Below, piece after piece: positions 38,434 through 47,636 of a DNA stretch of 64,000 nucleotides. Source of the stretch: Rhodopseudomonas pentothenatexigens (GTDB taxonomy: Bacteria > Pseudomonadota > Alphaproteobacteria > Rhizobiales > Xanthobacteraceae); the NCBI RefSeq assembly GCF_900218015.1, contig NZ_UFQQ01000012.1, positions 1 through 64,000 of the forward strand, in the 5' to 3' direction. A program made the translations under genes and the position numbers. How positions within the stretch are numbered: the first letter of the stretch is position 1; each line of letters starts with the position of its first letter. The notes below the pieces were generated by a model that ran no database searches, was not told where the DNA came from, and saw nothing but the letters and a program-made list of their open reading frames with translations.

Positions 38434-38973
38434 ATGGAAACCTGGGGATTGACGGAGGTCCAGTGGGTGGCACTGACCGCAATAGGCACCAACGTACTGG
38501 TGATCGCGACCCTCATTTTGGCGTTCGTTGCAGGATATCAGATCAGCGAAGCAAGACGGGAGACCCGCACCAACCGGACGATGGAAATCATCGCCCGCTA
38601 TGAAGAGTGCCCAGTCTTAGAACGATGCCTGCGGCGGATGGCCCGAGCCAGAGACAAGGGAGATCTGGCAACCAATGTTAAAGCGTACCGCCTTGATATC
38701 GTAGCGCTACTAAACTACCTTGAATCCATGGCTATGGGCATGGAACAAGGTCTATATATCAAGGCGTTAATCGAAGACTACATGGAACCGATCATTTCGT
38801 TCCACGTTGAGGAAACGATAACGCTGAAGCTGTTGGATGGGCTGGAGGCGAAGCCTGAGGACTTTCAGCATCTTTTCGAGTTAAAAAAACGCTGGGATGA
38901 TGCTAAACTTCGCAAAGAGGAGGAAGCCAAGCGGCAGGCCTCTAGGCTCAAATTCAATGGGAGAGCTTCATGA
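38434..38973 (+). CDS. DUF4760-like single-pass membrane protein, probably acquired
   Basis: A 179-residue protein with one N-terminal membrane helix (about 12-35, LTAIGTNVLVIATLILAFVAGY) and a cytoplasmic helical domain with a charged, coiled-coil-like C-terminus (LKKRWDDAKLRKEEEAKRQ). It resembles DUF4760 proteins, whose function is unknown. GCAGGGGG precedes ATG 38434; starts further upstream have no support. Composition is unlike its neighbours: the line 38701-38760 is 28/60 G+C by count, against roughly two-thirds elsewhere. It stands alone with its own terminator, suggesting horizontal gain. Confidence 0.68.
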   Translation: METWGLTEVQWVALTAIGTNVLVIATLILAFVAGYQISEARRETRTNRTMEIIARYEECPVLERCLRRMARARDKGDLATNVKAYRLDIVALLNYLESMAMGMEQGLYIKALIEDYMEPIISFHVEETITLKLLDGLEAKPEDFQHLFELKKRWDDAKLRKEEEAKRQASRLKFNGRAS

Positions 38974-39003
38974 ACAAAGGTGGTCCCCGCGTCTGACCCC
39001 AGC

Positions 39004-39030
39004 AGCCCGGCTCATTGGCCGGGCTTTTTG
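39004..39030 (+). terminator. Rho-independent terminator after the DUF4760-type gene
   Basis: An 8-bp stem AGCCCGGC / GCCGGGCT with a TCATTG loop and a run of five T's. Confidence 0.8.
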
Positions 39031-39097
39031 TTGACCGGCGAGTATCAGTATCTTGATTCCGCCGACTCTTTGAGGCGCCCGGCTCGGGTTCAGGGAG

Positions 39098-39512
39098 TCA
39101 GGAATAGGCTTGGGCCGCTAAGAAGCGCCCGTTGATGACGGACTTTTCGCTCCGCTGGTGTGCCTTGAGCATCATCGCGATCGACGCCAGCACCGCGGCG
39201 GTGTGAGTCTCGACACCGTCGCTGACGTAAAACACGTCGGCGGCGACGCTGGTGATCCGGCGGCCGGGTTTGAGCACCCCAGGCGCGGCAGATCAGCCTG
39301 TCGCCTACCGCCGGCGCCAGATCGTTCAGCTTGAACTCGGCGGTCAGCGCCGCCTGCCCGTACGGCGTCGCGGCGGCGATGGGGATGGCGTTGTCGACCC
39401 GGACGGCGCTGACGCCACCGCCAAAGAAGCCTGGCCGCTGCAACAGTCGCATGGGGACCAGGTTCGGCCCGCGACTGCTGTCCCGCCGGCCCACCAGGGC
39501 TCCAAAACGCAA
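39098..39512 (-). pseudogene. Frameshifted, N-terminally decayed PaaI-type (hotdog) thioesterase
   Basis: The minus strand from about 39440 encodes FFGGGVSAV..DNAIPIAAAT and LTAEFKLNDLAPAVGDRLIC, typical of PaaI-like acyl-CoA thioesterases. Near 39278-39281 one extra base (a run of G's read as TGGGG) shifts the frame; in the next frame the domain continues with VLKPGRRITSVAADVFYV, SDGVETHTAAVLASIAMM and LKAHQRSEKSVINGRFLAA, ending at the TGA complement 39098-39100. The N-terminal ~45 residues expected before FFGGG are not recognisable (the sequence there reads MRFGALVGRR...). A single sequencing error could explain the frameshift but not the missing N-terminus. Confidence 0.72.
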
Positions 39513-39570
39513 GATGCGCGGCCGAGGCGGCCGCGCATTTGTCAGGTCGGGATGAGAGACGTCGTGGGCG

Positions 39571-40515
39571 CTATCGCGAGACCGGCACGTCGGCGGAGCC
39601 GGACGGCGGCTTCGGCGGAGGCGGCACCACGTCGGTCGACGGCGCAGTCGGCGGCGTCTCGGCCGGCCTCTTGACCGGCGGGCCGGCCGGCGACGGCGGC
39701 GGCGTGGGCTTCGGCTCCGCCGCGACCGCTGGTGTGGCCGGCTCAGGCGATTTGGCCTCCGGCGGCGGAGCGGCCGGCTTCGGGGCTTCTGGCTCTGCCG
39801 CTTTGGGCGCCGGGGTCACTGCCGGCACCGGATCGGACCGTACCGGAGTGTCGGCGGCAGGGGCGGTCGCAGCCGGTTTGCCGGCCGCCGGCTGAGCCGG
39901 AGCGCCGCCATCCTGTTTGCCCGGTTCGGCGACCGGAGCATCCGGTTTGGTCGCAGCAGGCTCGGCCGGCTTCTCGCGGGTGCGCTTGGTGCGACGCTTC
40001 TTCTGCGGCTTGGCTTCCGGCTCGGGAGCCACCGCCGGTTCGGCCTCTGTGGCCGGAGCGGCAGCCTGCGAAGGCTTTTCGGATTCGATCGGCGCCGCGC
40101 GGCGCTTGCTCTTCCGGCCACGCGGCAGATTGTCTTCCACGGCCTGGGGAGAAGGAGCCCCCTCCTCCGGCGTGGCGGCTTCCTCGGCACCGCGCCGTTG
40201 GCGGCGGGACTTGGCTTCCGGGCGGGCGTCCTGCCTGCTGCGTGCATCCGCGCCGCCGTTTGCGACCAAGTAGCCGGCAAGCATGCCGGCCATATCGCTG
40301 CTGGTGGTGTAGTGCTGCCTCAGAAACGACGCGACCGCATTAGGCGGCACCGACCGCAGCAGGCCGCGCGGGCTCTTGTGGCAGACCGAGCAGGTGCTCG
40401 AGAAGATCTGCGCCGCGCTCTTGCCAGCTTCCAAATTCTGGGCTCGGGCGGGCTGTGCGACGGCAGCGCCGAGCACGAGCAACACCGCTACCGAACTGAG
40501 CAATCGGCCTACCAT
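39571..40515 (-). CDS. Exported single-haem c-type protein with long disordered tail
   Basis: A 314-residue protein. The signal peptide is residues 1-25 (cleavage after PARA). Near the start of the mature protein is one haem-attachment motif CSVCH at residues 42-46, and a short cytochrome-like domain ends around residue 88 (SDMAGMLAGYLV could supply the distal Met). The remaining ~225 residues are low-complexity: first Arg/Lys/Glu-rich, then Ala/Pro/Lys repeats ending PPPPKPPSG. Such a tail could tether the haem domain or bind the wall, but this is inference. No oxidase or reductase genes are adjacent. Confidence 0.7.
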   Translation of the reverse strand: MVGRLLSSVAVLLVLGAAVAQPARAQNLEAGKSAAQIFSSTCSVCHKSPRGLLRSVPPNAVASFLRQHYTTSSDMAGMLAGYLVANGGADARSRQDARPEAKSRRQRRGAEEAATPEEGAPSPQAVEDNLPRGRKSKRRAAPIESEKPSQAAAPATEAEPAVAPEPEAKPQKKRRTKRTREKPAEPAATKPDAPVAEPGKQDGGAPAQPAAGKPAATAPAADTPVRSDPVPAVTPAPKAAEPEAPKPAAPPPEAKSPEPATPAVAAEPKPTPPPSPAGPPVKRPAETPPTAPSTDVVPPPPKPPSGSADVPVSR

Positions 40516-40784
40516 CTAGCCCTCCGATGCAAAAAATCACCGCAGCTGCGGCGGGTGACCTTTTAGCGAATTGTGAGATGATTGGAAGCGGAGAGATGGA
40601 ACATCACCGCGCATGATCGAGGCAGCATACCAGCCTCACGCTCCTGTCAGTGATGGTATCTCAAATCTTGACTATACTTTTGGTCGTTGCCATGCGGCGA
40701 TGCTCTAAGAACCAAGCCGCAAGGCCGGTGTTGTAGCGGTCGAGGCGCTGCCGAATGGTCGGCGCCCGATGCCGAGGCTTACCG

Positions 40785-42035
40785 ATGGACGGATTATTTC
40801 GTCTGCTGCTGAGCCGCTTCATCAGACGCGGCACCATCGTCTTCACCACCGCGAGCGGCACCACGTTCGCCTGCGGGGACGGTACCGGCGAGCCGGTGCG
40901 CGCACATTTCACCAGCGCCCAAGCCCAACGCCGTCTGCTGCGCGACCCTGAGCTCGCCTTGGGCGAGCTCTATATGGACGGCGGCCTGGTGATGCAGCGC
41001 GGCTCGATCGCGGACCTGCTGGCGGTCGCGATGGACCAACCGGATTGGACCCCGCGCTGGGCCAAACTGCACGGGCTGATCCGCTACTGGATCCGGACGC
41101 TGCACCAGTTCAACCCGCGCCGCCGCTCACGTCACAACGTCGCCCACCACTACGATCTCGACGGCCGGCTGTACGCGTTGTTTCTGGACTCAGATCGGCA
41201 ATACAGCTGTGCCTATTTCGAGACGCCCGACACCAGCCTCGACGACGCCCAGCTCGCAAAGAAGCGGCACATCGCCGCCAAGCTGCTCATCGCCCCGGGG
41301 CAACGGGTGCTCGACATCGGCTCGGGCTGGGGCGGTCTCGGCCTGTATCTGGCCGGGACCTGCGGCGCCGACGTCACCGGCGTGACGCTGTCGCAGGAGC
41401 AGCTTGAACAGTCGAACGCGCGCGCCTCCGAGCACGGTCTATCCGAACGGGCGCGCTTCCTGCTGCAGGACTATCGCGACGTGCCCGGCCCGTTCGACCG
41501 CATCGTCTCAGTCGGCATGTTCGAGCACGTCGGCGTCGCACATTACGACACTTACTTCCGGCGCTGTGCCGAACTGCTCAAACACGACGGCGTGATGCTG
41601 CTGCATTCGATCGGCCGCTCCGAAGGGCCCGGCTTCACAAATCCGTGGATCGCCAAGTACATCTTTCCCGGCGGCTATCTGCCGGCGCTGTCCGAGGTGC
41701 TGCCGGCGATCGAACGCGCCGGACTCCTGGTCTGCGACATCGAAATCCTGCGGCTGCACTACGCCGAGACGCTGAAAGCCTGGCGCGAGCGCTTCCTTGC
41801 GCACAGCGAACAAGCCGAACGGCTGTACGACGCTCGCTTCGTCCGGATGTGGGAGTTCTATCTGGCGGCGTCGGAGATGTCCTTCCGCAAGCAGAACACG
41901 ATGGTGTTCCAGATCCAGCTCACCCGCCGCCAAGGGGTGGTGCCAATTGTCCGCGACTATATCGCGGCCGAGGACCGAAGGCTGCGCGACCTCGAAACCC
42001 GCCATCGTCCGCGGATGCAACTCGCCGGCGAGTGA
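40785..42035 (+). CDS. cfa: Cyclopropane-fatty-acyl-phospholipid synthase
   Basis: SAM-dependent methylase acting on unsaturated acyl chains of membrane phospholipids. The 416-residue protein has the SAM motif VLDIGSGWGG at residues 175-184, followed by GVTLSQEQ, and the family segments NVAHHYDL and YSCAYFE. ATG 40785 with GAGG eight bases upstream is chosen; ATG 40755 would add ten residues. Divergent from the single-haem gene across about 270 bp. Confidence 0.93.
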   Translation: MDGLFRLLLSRFIRRGTIVFTTASGTTFACGDGTGEPVRAHFTSAQAQRRLLRDPELALGELYMDGGLVMQRGSIADLLAVAMDQPDWTPRWAKLHGLIRYWIRTLHQFNPRRRSRHNVAHHYDLDGRLYALFLDSDRQYSCAYFETPDTSLDDAQLAKKRHIAAKLLIAPGQRVLDIGSGWGGLGLYLAGTCGADVTGVTLSQEQLEQSNARASEHGLSERARFLLQDYRDVPGPFDRIVSVGMFEHVGVAHYDTYFRRCAELLKHDGVMLLHSIGRSEGPGFTNPWIAKYIFPGGYLPALSEVLPAIERAGLLVCDIEILRLHYAETLKAWRERFLAHSEQAERLYDARFVRMWEFYLAASEMSFRKQNTMVFQIQLTRRQGVVPIVRDYIAAEDRRLRDLETRHRPRMQLAGE

Positions 42036-42058
42036 TCAGCCGGCGGCCACCGCAATTC

Positions 42059-42256
42059 TCAGCCGACGAGACGGATCGCCAGTTCCTGATCCGCTGCCGG
42101 CTCCAGCGGTCGCGCCAGATGGGCTTGGGCGGCGCATAGCAGTTCGCGATCGCACGGCCGATGCTCGGCCTCTTCGACCGCGGCGCGCTCGAACGAGTCG
42201 ATCAGCGCATTCAGCCAATCGCGGTCGGAATGATCGTGGCAAAATTGCTGTGCCAT
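42059..42256 (-). CDS. Small hypothetical protein (65 residues)
   Basis: A compact, amphipathic, acidic frame starting MAQQFCHDHSDRDWLNALID on the strand opposite cfa and dnaB. It contains no obvious domain and no membrane segment. It is plausible because composition is protein-like (few of the Arg/Pro runs seen in antisense frames) and it fills a gap, but there is no strong ribosome site. Could be spurious. Confidence 0.4.
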   Translation of the reverse strand: MAQQFCHDHSDRDWLNALIDSFERAAVEEAEHRPCDRELLCAAQAHLARPLEPAADQELAIRLVG

Positions 42257-42651
42257 CTGCTTTATCCATCATCCGAGACACCTCGCGAACCACCGCGAAG
42301 TCTCCCGACGCTCATGCCCTGTGCGCGTCACCTTGTTCGAGTGCATCCCGCCAGGGAGCCTCGGTGATCGCGTTTGCCGCCATCTTGGCCGGAAATCCTT
42401 ACGAATCCCCGACTGCAGCGGATCGATCTGTCTCGACCGTCCATTTTGAACTGTCGTCCGACCGCGACCGGAGGTTCAATGCGCCTCGGGTCACGCCGGA
42501 ACGCGTCAAGCACGCGTTACGGCGGCTTCAGCCGTCATCCACATCCTTGTCGCGCTGGTGCATAACGCGCGATTGCGACTTTCGCTCCCGAGAAAATCGG
42601 CGCTTTAGTCGCGCCCCGCATCCGACAAATTCGATCCGATATTCGAGAGCT
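42257..42651. other. Intergenic region upstream of dnaB
   Basis: About 395 bp. The frame of dnaB stays open through it but shows no family similarity. No clear promoter, hairpin or RNA gene was found; it presumably holds the dnaB promoter. Confidence 0.35.
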
Positions 42652-44148
42652 ATGGCCGCCACCGATTCGAACGTTCTGAAGCTCGCGCCGGAGCCGGGCG
42701 CGCCGGCGTACCGGACCGCCCCGCACAACATCGAGGCCGAACAGGCCCTGCTGGGCGCGGTCCTGGTCAACAACGATGCGTTCTACCGGGTGTCGGACTT
42801 TCTCGAATCCAAGCACTTCTTCGAACCGATCCACCAGACCATCTTCGAAACCGCGGCCAGCATCATCCGCGCCGGCAAGATCGCGACCCCGGTCACGCTC
42901 AAGACGTTTCTGGCGGCCGACCTCGATCTCGGCGGCCTGACCGTGGCGCAATATCTGGCCCGCCTCGCCGCCGAAGCCACCACCATCATCAACGCTCAGG
43001 ACTATGGGCGGACGATCTACGAGCTGTCGCTGCGCCGCGATCTGATCGGCATCGGCACCGACATGGTCAACGTCGCATACGATGCCCCGGTCGATTTCGC
43101 ACCGAAGAACCAGATCGAAGACGCCGAGCGACGGCTGTATGAACTGGCCGAATCCGGCCGCTACGAAGGCGGCTTCCAGAAATTCTCCCAGGCGCTGACC
43201 ACCGCCGTCGACATGGCGGCCAAGGCGTTCCAGCGCGACGGAAAGCTGTCGGGCATCGCCACCGGGCTGCGCGATCTCGACACCCGGATGGGCGGGCTGC
43301 AGCACTCCGACTTGATCGTGCTCGCCGGCCGTCCCGGCATGGGCAAGACTGCGCTCGCCACCAACATCGCCTACAATGTCGCCAAGGCCTATCGCGGCGA
43401 AGTGCAGCCGGACGGTTCGACCAAGACCGTCAACGGCGGCATCGTCGGGTTCTTCAGTTGCGAAATGTCGGCCGAACAGCTCGCCACACGTATTCTCGCC
43501 GAGCAGGCCGAGATCGCGTCGAGCAAGATCCGCCGCGGCGGCATCTCGGATGCCGACTTCGACAAGATCCGCGACGTCTCGATCGAGCTGCAGTCGCTGC
43601 CGCTGTTCGTCGACGAAACCGGCGGCCTGTCGATCGCCCAGCTCACCGCCCGCGCCCGCCGCCTGAAGCGGCAGAAGGGCCTCGACATGCTGGTGGTCGA
43701 CTATATCCAGCTGCTGCAGGGCTCCAGCAAGAAGGGCGACAACCGCGTCCAGGAAGTCACCGAGATCACCACCAGCCTGAAGGCGCTGGCGAAGGAACTG
43801 AACATCCCGATCATCGCGCTGTCGCAGCTGTCGCGTCAGGTGGAATCCCGCGACGACAAGCGGCCGCAGCTCGCCGACTTGCGTGAATCCGGTTCGATCG
43901 AGCAGGACGCCGACGTGGTGATGTTCGTGTTCCGCGAAGAATACTATCTGCAGAACAAGGAGCCGCGTCCGGGCACGCCCGAGCACGAGAAATGGGCGAC
44001 AGACATGGAGCTGGTCCACGGCAAGGCCGAAGTGATCATCGCCAAGCAGCGCCACGGTCCGACCGGCACCGTCGATCTGCAGTTCGAGGGCCAGTTCACC
44101 CGCTTCAGCGACCTCACCGACGACAGCCATCTGCCGGAGCGGATTTGA
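42652..44148 (+). CDS. dnaB: Replicative DNA helicase DnaB
   Basis: Hexameric 5'-3' helicase of the replication fork. 498 residues: N-terminal helical domain (about 20-125), linker, and RecA-like motor with Walker A GRPGMGKTA at 226-234, VVDYIQLLQ (Walker B) and the arginine-finger region QLSRQVESRDDKRP. No intein is present. ATG 42652 gives MAATDSNVLKL. alr follows, as in many proteobacteria. Confidence 0.97.
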   Translation: MAATDSNVLKLAPEPGAPAYRTAPHNIEAEQALLGAVLVNNDAFYRVSDFLESKHFFEPIHQTIFETAASIIRAGKIATPVTLKTFLAADLDLGGLTVAQYLARLAAEATTIINAQDYGRTIYELSLRRDLIGIGTDMVNVAYDAPVDFAPKNQIEDAERRLYELAESGRYEGGFQKFSQALTTAVDMAAKAFQRDGKLSGIATGLRDLDTRMGGLQHSDLIVLAGRPGMGKTALATNIAYNVAKAYRGEVQPDGSTKTVNGGIVGFFSCEMSAEQLATRILAEQAEIASSKIRRGGISDADFDKIRDVSIELQSLPLFVDETGGLSIAQLTARARRLKRQKGLDMLVVDYIQLLQGSSKKGDNRVQEVTEITTSLKALAKELNIPIIALSQLSRQVESRDDKRPQLADLRESGSIEQDADVVMFVFREEYYLQNKEPRPGTPEHEKWATDMELVHGKAEVIIAKQRHGPTGTVDLQFEGQFTRFSDLTDDSHLPERI

Positions 44149-44215
44149 GGCCGGAGCGGATCTGAGCCGCGCCGGCCGCCGTTGAACGGCCCGCAGGCAA
44201 TGCATAAGGTGCGCC

Positions 44216-45460
44216 ATGCACATCCTTCCCGATCCGAACGCCACCGTCGCCGACCTGTTGACCCCGGAGGCCGCCAAAGCCGCCGAGTTCGCCGCTGCGA
44301 CCGCAACGTCGTCCGGTGTGCTGACGATCGATCTCGACGCCGTCGTCGCCAACTGGCGCAAGCTGGAGAAGACCGCGGTGCCGGCGGAATGCGCCGGCGT
44401 GGTCAAGGGCGACGGCTATGGCTGCGGAGCCGGCCAGATCGCCAAGGCGCTGCTCGGCGCCGGATGCAAGACCTTCTTCGTCGCCACGCTGGGAGAGGCA
44501 CGCGCGTTGCGCGAGACCGTCACCGAGGCCACGATCTACGTGCTCGACGGGTTCTTTCCGAACACCGGCGACGAATTCGCCAAGCTGAACTGCCAGCCGG
44601 TGATCGGGGATCTGTACGAGCTGGCCGAATGGGACGTGTTCTGCCGCCGCACCGGCTGGCGCGGCGGCGCCGCACTGCACATCGACACCGGGATGAGCCG
44701 ACTCGGCCTGACCGTGGTCGAGGCGCAAGGCATCGTGCCGCGGATCGTCGCCGGCGACCACGGCATCACCCTGGTGATGAGCCATCTCGCCTGCTCCGAT
44801 CTCGTCAACCATCCGCTGAACGCCAAGCAGGTGACCGCATTTCGCGAGATCGCCAGTCAGTTCTCCGGAGTGCCGGCGTCGCTGTCGGCATCGTCGGGCA
44901 TCTTCCTCGGGCCACAATTCGGCTTCGACATGGTCCGTCCGGGCGCGGCGCTGTACGGCATCAATCCCACCCCGGAAGCCGACAATCCGATGCAGCCGGT
45001 GGTCGAGCTGAAAGCCCGGATCGTGCAGGTCCGCGGCGTCGAGCGCGGCGACACCGTCGGCTACGGCGCGACCTGGAGCGCTCGGCGGCCGAGCAAGATC
45101 GCGGTGCTGTCGGCGGGCTATGCCGACGGTTACTTCCGCGCCGCCGGCTCGAGCGACGGCACCCGCGGCGCCGATGTGATCATCGCCGGCCAGCGCTGTC
45201 CGATCGCCGGCCGCATCTCGATGGACCTGCTCGCGGTCGACGTCACCGACCTGCCCGCCAACGCCGCGCGCCGCGGCATGCTGGCGACGCTGATCGGCGA
45301 CGGCATCACCGTCGACGAGGCCGGGCATCATTTCGGCACGATCGGCTACGAGGTGCTGACCAGCCTCGGCCGACGCTACACCCGGATCTACAAAGGCGGC
45401 AACGCCGAGCCGGTGGCGGAGCCGGCCGCCACGGCGGAGCCCGTCGCCCCGGCGAGCTGA
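44216..45460 (+). CDS. alr: Alanine racemase
   Basis: PLP enzyme providing D-alanine for peptidoglycan. 414 residues: N-terminal TIM barrel with the PLP-binding Lys64 in VVKGDGYGCG (the usual form is KADAYG, so two Ala are Gly here) and the C-terminal beta domain with the second catalytic Tyr in VGYGATWSA near 282. An N-terminal extension of ~35 residues precedes the usual TIDLDAV start. A short Ala/Pro-rich tail ends the protein. Confidence 0.94.
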   Translation: MHILPDPNATVADLLTPEAAKAAEFAAATATSSGVLTIDLDAVVANWRKLEKTAVPAECAGVVKGDGYGCGAGQIAKALLGAGCKTFFVATLGEARALRETVTEATIYVLDGFFPNTGDEFAKLNCQPVIGDLYELAEWDVFCRRTGWRGGAALHIDTGMSRLGLTVVEAQGIVPRIVAGDHGITLVMSHLACSDLVNHPLNAKQVTAFREIASQFSGVPASLSASSGIFLGPQFGFDMVRPGAALYGINPTPEADNPMQPVVELKARIVQVRGVERGDTVGYGATWSARRPSKIAVLSAGYADGYFRAAGSSDGTRGADVIIAGQRCPIAGRISMDLLAVDVTDLPANAARRGMLATLIGDGITVDEAGHHFGTIGYEVLTSLGRRYTRIYKGGNAEPVAEPAATAEPVAPAS

Positions 45461-45523
45461 TCGCTCACTACCCGAGCCCAACCTTCCCACGCTGTCGCGC
45501 GCGAATGCGGCTCCGCGAAACGC

Positions 45524-45781
45524 TCAATCCTCGTGGACCAAAAACAGAAATCCGGTGATCGCCGCCATGAAGGCGAACGACCCGGACACGCCGACCACGA
45601 AGATGATCCGCACCAAGGTCGGCGCTTCGCTGGTGGCGATCACGCCCGACAGTCCGAAGTAATTGTTGTACAGCACGATCGCGGCAAACAGCGCCCCGAA
45701 CGCCGCCCCCATGCCGAAATGAGCGGCGACCTGACGCCATTTCCGCCGTTCGTAGTCGTTGCCGTGACGATGCGGGGTCAT
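45524..45781 (-). CDS. Small two-helix membrane protein of unknown function
   Basis: An 85-residue protein with a basic N-terminus (MTPHRHGNDYERRKWRQ) and two membrane helices (about 25-43 and 58-80). Its ATG overlaps the stop of the upstream membrane protein (ATGA), showing translational coupling in a two-gene operon. Family unknown to me. Confidence 0.75.
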   Translation of the reverse strand: MTPHRHGNDYERRKWRQVAAHFGMGAAFGALFAAIVLYNNYFGLSGVIATSEAPTLVRIIFVVGVSGSFAFMAAITGFLFLVHED

Positions 45782-47412
45782 TGTGCCGGCGAGGTTACCT
45801 CACCGGCGTGGACGCGGCCAGCGGAACCGGGCGCCGGTTTCGGCGGGACCACGCGATACAGCGCCACGTAGTCGCCCTGATAGGCCGGCGCGAGTTCCGG
45901 CAAGGGCGGCGTTGCCGGCGGCTCGAGCATCAGCACCGCGTCGAAGCGGTGCGGCCAATCGGCCAGATAGCTCTTGCAGCGGGGTACGGCCCCAGCCTGC
46001 GCCGACGCCATGCGCAGCAGCAGCGCCGGTTCGACCGGCTCGCACAGCGGTCCGGCATAGGGCGCGAACGCCGGCTTGAGCACCAGCGGCTGCTGCGATG
46101 CGTCGGCGAACATCAACGGCCAGAACGCCCGGCGCTCGATCGTCAACAAGGCGCCAAGATGATTGTCGAGCGGAAAGTAGCCGGCGAGCGCCCGCCCCGC
46201 CTGCGCCGACGCGACGATATCGATGTTGCGGCCGCGGGCCATCAGCACCCGCTCGCCGGGCTCGACCTGCGCGATCGCCGCGCGCAGCTCGGCGAGATCG
46301 CGCCGATGGTCGTACCAGCCGTGGGCGACGAACGCGGAGCGGCCGACGATCACCGCGATCACCAGCGCCGCGACGGCGATCGCGCGGCGCGGCGACAGCC
46401 GCGGCAGCAGGCCGGCGAACAGCAGCACCGCCGCCATCACCGCCAGGCGGATATCGAGAAAGCTGCCGCCTTTGTACATCGCCGGCACGGCGACGAAGAC
46501 GACTGCCAGCACCGCCAGGGTCCACGGCAGCGCCGGCGCCAACTGGACGCCGCGTGCCGCCAGCACCAGCACGACAAACAGCGCGCCGCCGCTGAGCGCG
46601 GTGACCGCATCGCTGGTGGTCATCACCGGCGCCAGCAGATCCCACAATTTGGCAAAGCCGCGCCAGATCCCGGTCTCGGCATTGGCGTCCGACAAGGGAC
46701 TCGCCAGATACAGCGCGACCGCGGGAGCGAGCGCCAATGCCAGCAGCAAGGCCGACACCGCAAGCTCACGGATCAGCGACGCGCCTTCGCGGCGGGCGCG
46801 CACGATGCGCGCCAGCTCCTCGCTGCCGATCAGCAGCGCGAACAGCGCCACGCCGAAGATGTGAGCGAAGAACACCAGTGCGGCGAACGCCGCACCGACC
46901 ACGACGGCCGCGAGGTTTCGATCGCGCCGGCGCAGGGCGATCCACGCCGCGGCGCCGATCAGCGCCAGGCCGAGCGACAGCAGGAAGTTCATGAAGCCGA
47001 GAAAGAACACCGCGTTGAAGGCGATCGCGCCGGCGGCCAGCGGCCAATACGAGAACCGGCCGAACACCACGCGGTGATAGGTCACCGCGCCGATCACCGG
47101 CATCAGCAGGCTCAACGCGAGCAGGATGCGGCCGCCGACATGGACGCTGGTGACTTTCAGCAGCGCGGCGCCGAGCACGTCCATGCCGAGATTGGGCAGG
47201 ATCCGCCAATGCGGCGCATAGATCTGCGACAGCATCGGATCGTCCGGATGCGCCAGCACGAAATAGCGCGCCAGATGGTTCGGATAGTCGAGCACCGGCG
47301 GAACGTCGATGGTCAGGAACGGCGCCAGCAGGACGATCAGCAGCGCAGCCGCAGCCGCCCACCAGCCGAGCGTCGGTGCGCCGCTTGGGGCGGCATCGGC
47401 AGCCTTGATCAT
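45778..47412 (-). CDS. Polytopic membrane protein, GT-C-like architecture
   Basis: A 544-residue protein with about eleven membrane helices in the first ~390 residues and a soluble C-terminal domain. The first periplasmic loop contains DVPPVLDYPNHLARYF, with acidic residues in the place where GT-C glycosyltransferases have their catalytic Asp; I infer a possible relation but cannot assign a reaction. ATG 47412 is chosen because GAGGGGAC lies upstream; ATG 47436 adds eight residues. Cotranscribed with the small membrane protein that follows. Confidence 0.72.
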   Translation of the reverse strand: MIKAADAAPSGAPTLGWWAAAAALLIVLLAPFLTIDVPPVLDYPNHLARYFVLAHPDDPMLSQIYAPHWRILPNLGMDVLGAALLKVTSVHVGGRILLALSLLMPVIGAVTYHRVVFGRFSYWPLAAGAIAFNAVFFLGFMNFLLSLGLALIGAAAWIALRRRDRNLAAVVVGAAFAALVFFAHIFGVALFALLIGSEELARIVRARREGASLIRELAVSALLLALALAPAVALYLASPLSDANAETGIWRGFAKLWDLLAPVMTTSDAVTALSGGALFVVLVLAARGVQLAPALPWTLAVLAVVFVAVPAMYKGGSFLDIRLAVMAAVLLFAGLLPRLSPRRAIAVAALVIAVIVGRSAFVAHGWYDHRRDLAELRAAIAQVEPGERVLMARGRNIDIVASAQAGRALAGYFPLDNHLGALLTIERRAFWPLMFADASQQPLVLKPAFAPYAGPLCEPVEPALLLRMASAQAGAVPRCKSYLADWPHRFDAVLMLEPPATPPLPELAPAYQGDYVALYRVVPPKPAPGSAGRVHAGEVTSPAQ

Positions 47413-47636
47413 CGCGCGATGTCCCCTCGCCGGCATGAATTCGCGGCGGGATCATCGCCACCGCGGGTTAGCACCAGGTCAACGCGATCCGCGAACATCG
47501 CTCGGATCCGCCGCGACGGCGTTCGGCTCCGCTTGCATTCAGAACAAAGAGCGAACATATTGGGTGCCCGCCGGGTGCCCCCGGCGGCTCGATTCACGCA
47601 CCACGCGATCGAGACTTTCAGCGCCCCGTGGACCTC

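Noticed and set aside
38102-39030. The two GC-rich terminator hairpins as flanking inverted repeats of a mobile unit
   Set aside because: Their stems differ in sequence and each ends in a T tract as expected of ordinary terminators.
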